Origin: Cellulomonas fimi | Lineage (GTDB): Bacteria > Actinomycetota > Actinomycetes > Actinomycetales > Cellulomonadaceae | NCBI RefSeq assembly: GCF_028527925.1 | Contig: NZ_JAPESW010000002.1 | Location: forward strand, 1 to 64,000 | Direction: 5' to 3' | Length of the DNA stretch: 64,000 nt | In this document: positions 18,014 through 25,808 of the stretch, piece after piece | Layout of the letters: each line of letters begins with the position of its first letter | Numbering within the stretch: position 1 is the first letter of the stretch | The notes under the pieces: generated by a model | Databases searched by the model: none | Seen by the model: the letters and a program-made list of their open reading frames with translations, nothing else | What the model was told of the DNA's origin: nothing | Made by a program: the position numbers and the translations under genes

Positions 18014-18684
18014 GCCGCCGCACGCTGCCGTTCCTCGACCCCGTCCGCGTCACGACGGGCGAGCGGGCGATCGCGCACCTCGCCGCCGCGATGCTGCTCG
18101 ACTACCCGACCGAGCACGTGCGCGCGCACCACGACCTCCTCCGGTCGACCGTGGCCGGGCTGCCGCACGGTGTCGCCGACGCGTTCCGCGCGCACCTCGA
18201 CGCCGTCGGCGCGATGGACCTCGCCGCGCAGCAGGGGCACTACGTCGCGACGTTCGACCTGCGGCGACGCTGCGCGCTCTACCTGTCGTACTACTCGGCG
18301 GGCGACACGCGACGACGCGGCATGGCGCTCGTGACGTTCCGCGAGGCCTACCGCGCGTGCGGGTTCGAGGCGAGCGACGACGAGCTGCCCGACTTCCTCC
18401 CCGCGGTCCTCGAGCTGTCCGCGCGCGCACCCGGACCCGTCGTCGACGCGCTGCTCGGTACGCACCGCGAGGGCCTCGAGCTCCTGCGGTCCGCGCTGCA
18501 CGACGCGCGCAGCCCCTACGCGCACGTGCTCGACGCGGTCTGCCGGACGCTGCCGGCGGTCGACGCCGCGACCGCCGAGCGGTTCGCCGACCTCGTCGCG
18601 TCCGGGCCGCCCGGCGAGACCGTCGGGCTGTCCGCGCCCCTGCTCCCCTTCCCGACCGTGCGCCCGACGGAGGTGCCCGCATGA
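18010..18684 (+). CDS. narJ: Nitrate reductase molybdenum cofactor assembly chaperone
   Basis: 224 aa all-helical chaperone of the NarJ/DMSO-reductase assembly family, needed for cofactor insertion into NarG; not part of the final complex. The family core is visible in MLLDYPTEHVRAHHDLLR near the N-terminus and in YVATFDLRRRCALYLSYYSAGDTRRRGMAL near residues 78-107. It overlaps both neighbours by four bases (ATGA at 18010 and 18681), so production is tied to the enzyme subunits. Confidence 0.95.
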   Translation: MSRRTLPFLDPVRVTTGERAIAHLAAAMLLDYPTEHVRAHHDLLRSTVAGLPHGVADAFRAHLDAVGAMDLAAQQGHYVATFDLRRRCALYLSYYSAGDTRRRGMALVTFREAYRACGFEASDDELPDFLPAVLELSARAPGPVVDALLGTHREGLELLRSALHDARSPYAHVLDAVCRTLPAVDAATAERFADLVASGPPGETVGLSAPLLPFPTVRPTEVPA

Positions 18685-19436
18685 CGTCCACCGCCGTGCT
18701 GCTCTGGGTCGTGGTCCCGTACGTCGCCGCGACCGTGTTCGTCGTCGGGCACGTGTGGCGGTACCGGCACGACCAGTTCGGCTGGACGACGCGCTCGTCG
18801 CAGGTGCACGAGAGCCGCCTGCTGCGGATCGGGTCGCCGATGTTCCACGTCGGGATCCTCATGGTCATCGGCGGGCACGTCGTCGGGCTGCTGATCCCGC
18901 GAGCCTGGCTCGAGGCGGTCGGCATCCACGAGCACGCGTACCACCTGGTCGCGACGTGGGCCGGGAGCATCGCGGCGGTGCTCACGATCGTCGGGCTCGC
19001 GATCCTCGTCCACCGGCGACGCGTCGTCGCGGCCGTCCGGCGGGCCACCACGACGTCCGACAAGGTCATGTACGTCGTCCTCACCGTGACGCTGCTCTGC
19101 GGCACCGCCGCGACCGTGCTGTTCCAGGTCCTCGGCGGCGGCTACGACTACCGCGGCTCGATCGCGCCCTGGATCCGCGGGCTCGTGTCGCTGCGCCCCG
19201 ACGCGTCGTTGATGGCCGACGTGCCCGGCATGTTCCAGGCGCACGTGCTGTCCGCCATGGCCCTCTTCGCGATCTGGCCGTTCACGCGGCTCGTGCACGT
19301 GCTGTCCGCGCCCGTCGGCTACCTGGTCCGCCCGTACGTCGTCTACCGGACCCGCGACGCCCAGCGGGGGACGCGCGTCCCCCGCCCCGGCTGGGAACGG
19401 GCCGAACGTCCCGGGGCTCCGGCCGAGCACCGATGA
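18681..19436 (+). CDS. narI: Respiratory nitrate reductase, gamma subunit
   Basis: 251 aa membrane cytochrome b with five helices that oxidises menaquinol and feeds NarH. Heme-ligand histidines fit the NarI pattern: FHVGILMVIGGHVVG for the N-terminal pair and MFQAHVLSAMALF with TRLVHVLSAPVGYL for the C-terminal pair. The ATG at 18681 overlaps the narJ stop. The last 30 residues are a basic soluble tail. It ends the narGHJI unit; the DUF2249 gene follows after 126 bases with its own ribosome binding site. Confidence 0.96.
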   Translation: MTSTAVLLWVVVPYVAATVFVVGHVWRYRHDQFGWTTRSSQVHESRLLRIGSPMFHVGILMVIGGHVVGLLIPRAWLEAVGIHEHAYHLVATWAGSIAAVLTIVGLAILVHRRRVVAAVRRATTTSDKVMYVVLTVTLLCGTAATVLFQVLGGGYDYRGSIAPWIRGLVSLRPDASLMADVPGMFQAHVLSAMALFAIWPFTRLVHVLSAPVGYLVRPYVVYRTRDAQRGTRVPRPGWERAERPGAPAEHR

Positions 19437-19562
19437 CACGCTGACGGCGGCCGCTTGCACTGCGTCCGACGACGGCTCGTCGACGCCGACCGGCACACCA
19501 CCCGGCACCGACCTGCACCACCCCGTACGACCCGCACCACCCGCACCGAGAGGGAGACCCCC

Positions 19563-19874
19563 ATGGCAGCCGAGAACGTCGAGATCCTCACCACCGCTCC
19601 TGTGACCGCGGAGCCCGCCGGGCACACCTGCGGCTGCGGCGGTCACGACGAGGCGGACCCGGTGCTCGACGTCCGCACGATCCCGCACGTCATCCGGCAC
19701 GCGACCGTGTTCGGTGCGTTCGAGGCGATCGCCCCCGGGAAGTCGCTGATCCTCGTCGCGCCGCACCTGCCGCGCCCCCTGCTCGCGCAGCTCGCCGAGC
19801 GCGCGCCCATCGAGTCGGAGGTGCTCGTCGACGGCCCGGACGCCTGGCACGTGAAGATCACGCGCACCGCCTGA
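19563..19874 (+). CDS. DUF2249 domain protein linked to nitrate respiration
   Basis: 103 aa. The DUF2249 fold (residues about 35-100) shows LDVRTIPHVIRHATVFGAFEAI and GKSLILVAPHLPRPLLAQL. A short CGCGGHDE motif at residues 22-29 could bind metal. Such proteins often accompany denitrification and hemerythrin-like genes, but their biochemical role is not settled. The ATG at 19563 follows GAGAGGGAGA. It is the last gene of the nitrogen-oxide island and is followed by a strong hairpin. Confidence 0.85.
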   Translation: MAAENVEILTTAPVTAEPAGHTCGCGGHDEADPVLDVRTIPHVIRHATVFGAFEAIAPGKSLILVAPHLPRPLLAQLAERAPIESEVLVDGPDAWHVKITRTA

Positions 19875-19932
19875 CGCGGACGGCCCGCGCTCCCGACGAC
19901 GGCCCCCGCGTGACCGCGGTCCGTCCCCGTCC

Positions 19933-19992
19933 GTCGAGCACAACATCAGGGGCGTCCTGCGTCGCCGGAGTGCTCCTGACGTTGTGCTCGAC
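19933..19992. terminator. Bidirectional terminator-like hairpin
   Basis: Eighteen-base arms at 19933-19950 and 19975-19992 (GTCGAGCACAAC with GTTGTGCTCGAC at the ends) pair with one mismatch around a 24-base loop. It lies between the convergent DUF2249 and esterase genes. Confidence 0.65.
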
Positions 19993-20006
19993 GGCGTCGG
20001 TCGTCG

Positions 20007-21149
20007 TCAGCGGGCGGTGGCCGTGCAGGTGACCGACGACGGCTCGCCCGAACCCGTGCCCTGGAAGCCGAGCTCGGTGGACTGGCCCGTCGCGAGCGTC
20101 CCGTTCCACGCCGCGTTCGTGAACGTCCAGGTCCTGCCGCTCACGCTGCTCTGCGTGCTCCACGCGTTCGCGACCGTGCCGTTCGGGAGTGCGACGGCGA
20201 CCTTCCACCCCGCGATCGGCTGGGTCGCGATGACCCGCACGCTCGTCACGAACCCGCCCGGCCAGGTGCTCGCGAGCGTGTAGCGCGCGCTGCAGCCTGC
20301 GCCGCCCGACGTCGGCGTGGGTGTCGGCGTCGGTGTCGGTGTCGGCGTGACCGTCGGCGTCGGTGTCACGGTCGGCGTCGGCGTGACCGTCGGGGTCGGC
20401 GTGATCGTCGGGGTCGGCGTGGCCGTCGGCGCCGAACCCCCCAGGACCGCCGCGAGCGCCGGGTACCACCGGTCCGCCATCTTCACGATGCCCGCGTCGT
20501 TCGGATGCACGCCGTCGTACGTGTCGGTCGCGGGCACCCAGCCGGTGGCCTGGTCGACGACGACGATCGGCGACTGCGCGGTCGACAGGCCCGCGGCCCA
20601 CGCGGGGATCGCGGCGTCGAGCGCGGCGGTCCGGCCGGGGCAGTCGGCGCAGGTCGGCGGTGCGACGGGGATGATCTGCGCGACGAGGACCGTCATCCGC
20701 GGGTTGCTCGCGCGCATCTGCTGCACGAGCGTCGTGTACGCGTCGAGGATCTGCTGCGTCGTGCGGGCGCTCCACACGTCGTTCGTGCCGAAGTGCAGGA
20801 GGACGACGTCGGGCCGGGTCGCGGCGAGCCACGGCACGAGCTGGTTCTGCGCGGCGACGGTCGTGACGAGGTAGCCGCCGTGGCCCTCGTTGTCACCGTC
20901 GTGCGCGATCCCGCAGCCCTGCGGGCCCTGCGTGCCGACCATGTCGATGTTCGTGAACCCGTTCTGCTGGAGCTTCTGCCAGAGCAGCGCGCGCCAGCAG
21001 CCGGGGTTGCCGGTGATCGAGTCGCCCAACGGCATGATGCGCACCGGGTCCGCGGCCTGCGTCGGGCCGGCCAGCGCGAGCGCGCCGGCGAGGAGCAGCA
21101 GCACGGCGGTCAGGGCGCCCGCCACCCGCCGCGAGAGCGTCGTCGTCAT
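20007..21149 (-). CDS. Secreted CE3-type acetyl-xylan esterase with CBM2
   Basis: 380 aa extracellular SGNH hydrolase. Residues 1-32 are a Sec signal peptide ending near GPTQA-ADP. The catalytic domain (about 35-240) has the Ser block MPLGDSITGNPGCWRALLW, HDGDNEGHGGYLVTT, FGTNDVWS and the Asp/His block YDGVHPNDAG, the pattern of carbohydrate esterase family 3. A Pro-Thr linker of about 40 residues leads to a C-terminal family 2 carbohydrate-binding module with Trp-rich segments (STWPGGF, RTWTFTNAAWNG). It probably removes acetyl groups from xylan while bound to cellulose. The promoter holds palindromes at 21256-21288. Confidence 0.92.
   Translation of the reverse strand: MTTTLSRRVAGALTAVLLLLAGALALAGPTQAADPVRIMPLGDSITGNPGCWRALLWQKLQQNGFTNIDMVGTQGPQGCGIAHDGDNEGHGGYLVTTVAAQNQLVPWLAATRPDVVLLHFGTNDVWSARTTQQILDAYTTLVQQMRASNPRMTVLVAQIIPVAPPTCADCPGRTAALDAAIPAWAAGLSTAQSPIVVVDQATGWVPATDTYDGVHPNDAGIVKMADRWYPALAAVLGGSAPTATPTPTITPTPTVTPTPTVTPTPTVTPTPTPTPTPTPTSGGAGCSARYTLASTWPGGFVTSVRVIATQPIAGWKVAVALPNGTVANAWSTQSSVSGRTWTFTNAAWNGTLATGQSTELGFQGTGSGEPSSVTCTATAR
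20311..20433 (-). repeat. Short tandem repeats encoding the Pro-Thr linker
   Basis: About 120 bases of GTCGGC/GTCGGT-like units, with substitutions, encode a TPTPTPTVTPTP-type linker between the esterase and its binding module. These in-frame coding repeats are prone to length change. Confidence 0.8.
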
Positions 21150-21255
21150 CCGTGGTCCTCCCGGGGGCGGCGGCGCGGGCACGTCCCGCGCGTCCGGCGG
21201 GGCACGTGCGGCCCGCCTCGACGCAGCGTGCTGGCGAGGACCGGGTCGCGGCCAG

Positions 21256-21288
21256 TTGGAGCGCTTCGACGAAGCGTTTCGTCGTGAC
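21256..21288. promoter_or_regulatory. Overlapping palindromes in the esterase/S4 divergent promoter
   Basis: TTGGAGCGCTTCGA (21256-21269) resembles CebR/LacI-type boxes such as TGGGAGCGCTCCCA. It overlaps CGCTTCG-A-CGAAGCG (21262-21276), and a second partly overlapping palindrome, CGACGAA...TTCGTCG, follows. Probable operator for sugar control of the esterase gene; match by eye. Confidence 0.5.
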
Positions 21289-21323
21289 GATCCCCGGCGC
21301 GTCGGGCGTGAGAGAGTCGGGGT

Positions 21324-21695
21324 ATGCCCGAGGTGACCCGAGCCCGCGTCGACGCGTGGACGTGGTCGGTGCGACTCTTCCCGACCCGCTCCGCCGCGGG
21401 CGCCGCGTGCCGCGCCGGCCACGTGCGGGTCAACGGCGAGCGCGCCAAGCCCGCGACGCAGGTCGTCCCCGGCGACGAGGTGCACGTCCGCGGCGGCGCC
21501 CGCGAGCGCGTCGTGATCGTGCAGCGCCTCGTCGTCAAGCGCGTCGGCGCCGATGTCGCCGTCGCCTGCTACCTCGACCGCTCTCCCGCGGTCCCGCCCA
21601 AGGAGCACGTGGCCGTCGCCGGGCAGCGCGACCGCGGCGCGGGCCGCCCGACGAAGCGCGACCGCCGCCTCATCGAACGCCTCCGCGGCCACTGA
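21324..21695 (+). CDS. S4-domain RNA-binding protein (Hsp15-like)
   Basis: 123 aa. The S4 domain spans residues 7-65, with RVDAWTWSVRLFPTRSAAGAACRAGHVRVNGE and a PGDEV turn, as in Hsp15 and YabO-type ribosome-associated proteins. A basic C-terminus (RGAGRPTKRDRRLIERLRG) is also typical. It probably binds rRNA or stalled 50S subunits. It is divergent from the esterase gene. ATG at 21324 gives the usual family length. Confidence 0.9.
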   Translation: MPEVTRARVDAWTWSVRLFPTRSAAGAACRAGHVRVNGERAKPATQVVPGDEVHVRGGARERVVIVQRLVVKRVGADVAVACYLDRSPAVPPKEHVAVAGQRDRGAGRPTKRDRRLIERLRGH

Positions 21696-21729
21696 TCGCG
21701 GGTCGTCGTCGAGCCCTACCGTGGGCAGC

Positions 21730-22368
21730 ATGTGGGAGCAGCTGCTGCCGGTCGTCCTCGGCTTCGCGCTCACGACCGTCGCGGGCGGTCTCATCGCCCG
21801 TCGGCTGCAGGACCGCTCGTGGGAGCGGCAGAACGAGGCGCGCCTGCGCGAGCAGGCCGTGCAGCACGCGGGCGACGTGTGCCGCTCCGTGTCGGGGCTC
21901 CTCGACCGCCGTCGCTACCGGATGCAGCGGCTGCTGTGGGCGATCCGGGACGACGACGGCAGCGACCGTGCGCGGGAGGCGCTCACCGCGCGGCTCCAGG
22001 CGTACGACGACGTCCTCGTCGAGTGGAACGACCAGCTGAACAGCGGGCTCGCCGTCGTCGAGACCTACTTCGGCCCGTCGCTGCGGAGCCGGCTCGGCGA
22101 GACCGTGTACCCGGCGTACCGGTCGGTCGGCGCCCTGCTCGAGACCGCCCTCCTCGCGCACGAGCGCGGCGGGCCCGCACCTCCGGGCGCGACGGTGGCC
22201 GAGGTCCAGTCAGCGCTCGACACCCTCGACGCGCTCGCCTACGACATCACGTCCGACCTCACGGTGCGCATCCGCGACGAGCAGGTCGGCCGCTGGGCGT
22301 CCGGGGCGGGCCCGCCGCCTAGACGCCCTCGACCCCCTGGGCGCGCATCCAGGCGTCGACGCCGGTGA
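21730..22368 (+). CDS. Membrane-anchored protein of unknown function
   Basis: 212 aa. One N-terminal hydrophobic segment (LLPVVLGFALTTVAGGLIARRL, residues 5-26) is followed by a charged, mostly helical soluble part (QDRSWERQNEARLREQAV...). That suggests a single-pass anchor with a cytoplasmic coiled helical domain. The C-terminus (PPPRRPRPPGRASRRRRR) is basic. Its last 50 bases overlap the 3' end of the convergent STAS gene. No family recognised. Confidence 0.7.
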   Translation: MWEQLLPVVLGFALTTVAGGLIARRLQDRSWERQNEARLREQAVQHAGDVCRSVSGLLDRRRYRMQRLLWAIRDDDGSDRAREALTARLQAYDDVLVEWNDQLNSGLAVVETYFGPSLRSRLGETVYPAYRSVGALLETALLAHERGGPAPPGATVAEVQSALDTLDALAYDITSDLTVRIRDEQVGRWASGAGPPPRRPRPPGRASRRRRR

Positions 22369-22639
22369 CGGCCAGGATCTCCGTGACCGCTCGTGGGGCG
22401 GCGAGCACCCGCACGCGACGGCCGGACTCGGTCGCGTCGCGGACCAGGCGGACCAGGAGCGACAGGCCGGTCGAGTCGACGAACGTCACGTCCGCGCAGT
22501 CGACGACCACGTCCTGGTCGCCCGTGGCGAGCGCCGCCCACACGGGTGCCGCGGACTCGCGCACGGCGAGGTCGACCGCGCCCGCCAGGGTGATGCGCAG
22601 CGTCGTCCCCTCGGTCGCCACCGCGATGCCGCCGCTCAT
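22319..22639 (-). CDS. STAS-domain anti-sigma-factor antagonist (RsbV-like)
   Basis: 106 aa single STAS domain. The signature VVVDCADVTFVDSTGLSLLVRL contains the Ser that is phosphorylated in SpoIIAA/RsbV proteins. It may bind an anti-sigma kinase when unphosphorylated; no partner kinase or sigma gene is present here. The ATG at 22639 is four bases inside the end of the DUF72 gene (ATGA), behind GGAGGTGAG, so the two are coupled. Confidence 0.9.
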   Translation of the reverse strand: MSGGIAVATEGTTLRITLAGAVDLAVRESAAPVWAALATGDQDVVVDCADVTFVDSTGLSLLVRLVRDATESGRRVRVLAAPRAVTEILAVTGVDAWMRAQGVEGV

Positions 22640-23517
22640 GCGCTCACCTCCGTCCGCAGCCCGAGCCGGGCCGACAGGGCCATCGCGTCGACGGGCGCGC
22701 GGACCTTCACGTCGTTGTCGAAGTAGACGAACACGTCGCGGCCGTCCGACGCGGGTGCCGCGCCGCGGAGCCGTCGCGCGTCGGCCGGATCGCCCCCGTC
22801 TGCCCAGGTCCTGACCTTCGCGGCCCACCGGTCGAGGGCGTCGTCCTCGTAGCCGCTGGTGTAGAGCTCGGTGTCGCCGTGCAGGCGGACGTAGACGACG
22901 TCGGACGTGACGTCCTCGATGACGGGCCACCGACCGGCGGTGTCGGCGACGACCAGGCCGACGTCGTGCGCGCGCAGCAGGTCGACGAGCTCGGGTATCT
23001 CGAACGTCGGGTGCCGGACCTCGAGCACGTGCCGCAGGCGCCGGTCGGCGTCGGTCGTGGTCCACGCCCGGTCGTCGAGCCGCTCGTCGTGCCGGGTCGA
23101 CATCTCCGCCGCGGCGGCCGTCGTGCGGGGCAGCAGGTCGAAGAACGCGGCGAGCCGGTCGGGGTGGAAGCCGAGGTTCGGCGGGAGCTGCCAGAGGACC
23201 GGGCCGAGCTTGGCGCCGAGCGCGAGGACGCCGCTCGCGAGGAAGTTGGCCACGGGCGTCTCGACGTCGGCGAGCTTGCGCATGTGCGTGACGAACCGCG
23301 GCCCCTTGACGGAGAACACGAAGTCGTCCGGCGTCTGCTCGGCCCACCTGAGGTAGCTCTCGGGCCGTTGCAGCGAGTAGAAGGAGCCGTTGATCTCGAT
23401 GCTCGTCAGCCGCTGCGACGCGTACTCGAGCTCGAGCCGCTGGGGCAGGCCGCGCGGGTAGAAGACGCCACGCCACGGGGCGTAGCGCCAGCCGCTGATC
23501 CCGACCCGGATGGCCAC
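22636..23517 (-). CDS. DUF72 family protein (YecE-like)
   Basis: 293 aa TIM-barrel-like protein. Family features are IRVGISGWRYAPWRGVFYP at the N-terminus, TSIEINGSFYSLQRPESYLRWAEQTPDDFVFSVKGP near residues 38-70 in shorter motifs, VLWQLPPN, the VLEVRHPTF strand and VFVYFDND near the end. The molecular role of DUF72 proteins is unknown. The GTG at 23517 was chosen at the conserved N-terminus. It is divergent from the DNA glycosylase gene with only 58 bases between starts and is coupled to the STAS gene downstream. Confidence 0.88.
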   Translation of the reverse strand: MAIRVGISGWRYAPWRGVFYPRGLPQRLELEYASQRLTSIEINGSFYSLQRPESYLRWAEQTPDDFVFSVKGPRFVTHMRKLADVETPVANFLASGVLALGAKLGPVLWQLPPNLGFHPDRLAAFFDLLPRTTAAAAEMSTRHDERLDDRAWTTTDADRRLRHVLEVRHPTFEIPELVDLLRAHDVGLVVADTAGRWPVIEDVTSDVVYVRLHGDTELYTSGYEDDALDRWAAKVRTWADGGDPADARRLRGAAPASDGRDVFVYFDNDVKVRAPVDAMALSARLGLRTEVSA

Positions 23518-23575
23518 CGGCACAGCCTGCACGGCGCGCGCCGGACCGGCATCCGGAAGGGCGCACACTGGTCGG

Positions 23576-24535
23576 GTGACGGTCGACGGCTCCCCCGCGC
23601 CTGGCCCCGAGGGCCACGCGACGGCCCCGGTGCTCGTCGACGTCTACCGTCCGGCGGACCGCCTCGACGTCCGGCGGACGCTCGCGCCCCACCGCCGCGG
23701 CGCGGCTGACCCGTGCTGGTGGGCGGCGCCCGACGGCTCGCTGTGGCACGCGCTCGCGACGCCCGACGGACCGGCGACCCGGCGGCTGGCGGTGCACCGC
23801 GACGGTGTGCACGTGGCCGCGTGGGGCCCGGGAGCGGAGCGCGCGGTCGCGGGGGTCCCGCGGATCCTCGGTGCGCACGACGACCCGTCGGGCTTCGACG
23901 CGTCGCTGCACCCCGTCGTGCGGGACGCCCACCGGAGGGTGCCGGGCCTGCGCATCGGGGCGAGCGGCGACATGGTGGCGGCGCTCGTGGCCGGGATCCT
24001 CGAGCAGCGCGTCGTCGGGGCGGACGCCCGCGCGGCGTGGCGCCGGCTCGTGACGCGGCACGGCACGGCAGCGCCCGGACCGGTGCCAGCGTCGATGCGC
24101 GTGCCACCGCCGTGGGTCGTGTGGCGCGACATGCCCGTGTGGGAGTGGCGGCAGGCCGGCGTCGACGACCAGCGCTCGTCGGCGGTGCGACGTGCGGCCG
24201 AGGTCGGACGGCGGCTCGACGAGGCGGTCGACCTCCCGCTCACCGAGGCGCGGCGACGGCTCCTCACGGTCCGGGGCATCGGGCCGTGGACCGTCGCCGA
24301 GACGACGTCCCGCGCGCTCGGCGACGCCGACGCGGTGTCGGTCGGCGACTTCCACCTGGCGCACCTCGTCGGGTGGGCGCTCACGGGCCGGCGCACGGAC
24401 GACGCGGGCATGCTCGAGCTCCTCGACCCGTGGCGCGGGCACCGCCAGCGCGTGATCCGGCTGATCGAGACGACGCTCGCGGGTCGCGCCCCGAAGTTCG
24501 GGCCGCGTTCACCGCGCGCGCTGCCCCTGCGCTGA
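23576..24535 (+). CDS. DNA-3-methyladenine glycosylase, AlkA-type
   Basis: 319 aa HhH-GPD base-excision glycosylase for alkylated purines. The helix-hairpin-helix LLTVRGIGPWTVAET is followed by the catalytic-Asp region SVGDFHLAHLVGW near residues 258-270. The N-terminal part resembles the AlkA beta-domain. The GTG at 23576 opens the protein; no good ribosome binding site is visible, so the start may be leaderless or wrong by a few codons. One of three putative alkylation-repair genes in the window. Confidence 0.88.
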   Translation: MTVDGSPAPGPEGHATAPVLVDVYRPADRLDVRRTLAPHRRGAADPCWWAAPDGSLWHALATPDGPATRRLAVHRDGVHVAAWGPGAERAVAGVPRILGAHDDPSGFDASLHPVVRDAHRRVPGLRIGASGDMVAALVAGILEQRVVGADARAAWRRLVTRHGTAAPGPVPASMRVPPPWVVWRDMPVWEWRQAGVDDQRSSAVRRAAEVGRRLDEAVDLPLTEARRRLLTVRGIGPWTVAETTSRALGDADAVSVGDFHLAHLVGWALTGRRTDDAGMLELLDPWRGHRQRVIRLIETTLAGRAPKFGPRSPRALPLR

Positions 24536-24611
24536 CGTCACCGCACGTCGCTCGCGGTTGGCCACGCCGCGCGCCACGGGGCAGGATCGACCCCGACGAA
24601 AGGTGGGTCCC

Positions 24612-24839
24612 ATGAGCTATCCGGTCATCGCGCCGCGCGACGAGGAGCGGACCGAGTCCGCGGGGCGCGTCGTCGGCGCGTTCTTCGCGTTCCTGCTGTT
24701 CGCCGCGGGCATCGTGCTGTTCGCGCTCTCGTTCCAGGGGCCCGACTGGAGCCACTGGACGTTCGTCGGCGGGATCCTGTCGATCACCGTCGCGTTCATG
24801 ATCCCGACGACGATCCTGCCCGCCCTCGAGGGCGACTGA
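24612..24839 (+). CDS. Small two-helix membrane protein
   Basis: 75 aa with two hydrophobic helices (AFFAFLLFAAGIVLFALSF, residues 26-44, and FVGGILSITVAFMIPTTIL, about 52-70) after a charged N-terminus. The ATG follows AAAGGTGGG. It is followed by a hairpin. No family recognised. Confidence 0.75.
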   Translation: MSYPVIAPRDEERTESAGRVVGAFFAFLLFAAGIVLFALSFQGPDWSHWTFVGGILSITVAFMIPTTILPALEGD

Positions 24840-24856
24840 CCGCACCCGCCCTGCGA

Positions 24857-24897
24857 CCGCGCCGGGCTCGGCGGACCGACCTGCGAGCCGGGCGCGG
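24857..24897. terminator. Bidirectional hairpin between convergent genes
   Basis: Fourteen-base arms (24857-24870, 24884-24897) pair with one mismatch around a 13-base loop, between the small membrane protein and VOC genes. Confidence 0.55.
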
Positions 24898-24926
24898 CGA
24901 CGTGCGCACCGTGCCCGGCGAGCACG

Positions 24927-25337
24927 TCAGCGGTGCGTCTGCGCGATCCGGACGTGGTTCCCGAACGGGTCGCGCAGGCCGAAGTCGATGCCGTACGGCC
25001 GCTCGGTCGGCTCCTCGGTGAGCTCGACGCCCCGCTCCTTGAGCGTCGCGTACGTCGTGTGCGCGTCGTCGGTCGTGAGGAAGAGGTGGCCGCCCGTCGC
25101 GCCCTTCGCGACGAGCTCGCGGACCTGCTCGGCGGTGCCCGGGTCGAGCGACGGCGGGCCGGGACGCTCGAGCAGCACCTCCCGGCCGGCGTCGCCCGGC
25201 ACGCGGACCGTGAGCCAGCGCATGAAGCCGAGGTCCTGGTCGGTGCCGACCTCGAACCCCAGCTTGCCGACGTAGAAGTCGAGCGCCTCGTCCTGGTCGA
25301 GCACGTAGATCTGGGAGATGGAGATGGAGTTCAGCAT
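24927..25337 (-). CDS. VOC-superfamily (glyoxalase-like) protein
   Basis: 136 aa with the paired beta-alpha-beta-beta-beta modules of the vicinal oxygen chelate fold: ISQIYVLDQDEALDFYVGKLGFEVGTD at the N-terminus, HLFLTTDDAHTTYATLKERGV in the middle and FGLRDPFGNHVRIAQ at the end. It could be a dioxygenase, glyoxalase or resistance protein; the substrate is unknown. It is 23 bases downstream of an AraC-type regulator on the same strand, so they are probably one operon. Confidence 0.88.
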   Translation of the reverse strand: MLNSISISQIYVLDQDEALDFYVGKLGFEVGTDQDLGFMRWLTVRVPGDAGREVLLERPGPPSLDPGTAEQVRELVAKGATGGHLFLTTDDAHTTYATLKERGVELTEEPTERPYGIDFGLRDPFGNHVRIAQTHR

Positions 25338-25360
25338 GCCGCCGACGCTACTGAGCGCCG

Positions 25361-25780
25361 TCAGGTCGACGCTTCTCCGAAACTGCTCGGCCTGACCCAG
25401 GCCTTGGTGAAGCACGTCGGCGCGATGGCGAGCGGCCCGCGCGCCCGGTGCTGGGTCGGCGACTCGCCGACGACGTCGCGGAACGTGCGGCTGAACGTCC
25501 CGAGGCTCGTGAAGCCGACGGCCAGGCAGATCTCCGTGACGCTGCGGTCGGTCTCGCGCAGCAGCAGCATCGCCCGCTCGACGCGACGACGCTGCAGGTA
25601 GCGGTGCGGGGTCTCGCCGAACGTCGCGCGGAACGTGCGGATGAAGTGCGCCTCCGAGACGTGCGCGACCCGCGCGAGCGACGGCACGTCGAGCGGCTCG
25701 GCGTACGCGCGGTCCATCGCGTCGCGGGCGCGCAGCATGCGGCGGTTCGTGTCCTCGACGGCCTTGCTCACGCTCGTCAT
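25361..25780 (-). CDS. AraC-family transcriptional regulator (short form)
   Basis: 139 aa made of little more than the two-HTH AraC domain: LDVPSLARVAHVSEAHFIRTF and VTEICLAVGFTSLGTFSRTF with VVGESPTQHR. There is no effector domain, as in SoxS/MarA-type regulators. The ATG at 25780 has AGGTGG upstream. It is 23 bases before the VOC gene and probably co-transcribed with it. Confidence 0.92.
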   Translation of the reverse strand: MTSVSKAVEDTNRRMLRARDAMDRAYAEPLDVPSLARVAHVSEAHFIRTFRATFGETPHRYLQRRRVERAMLLLRETDRSVTEICLAVGFTSLGTFSRTFRDVVGESPTQHRARGPLAIAPTCFTKAWVRPSSFGEAST

Positions 25781-25808
25781 GGAACCACCTGGCACGTGCC
25801 GCCCGCGC

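Noticed and set aside
20311..20433. Tandem short repeats that might suggest a CRISPR or minisatellite
   Set aside because: Units are too short and irregular and encode a Pro-Thr linker in frame.
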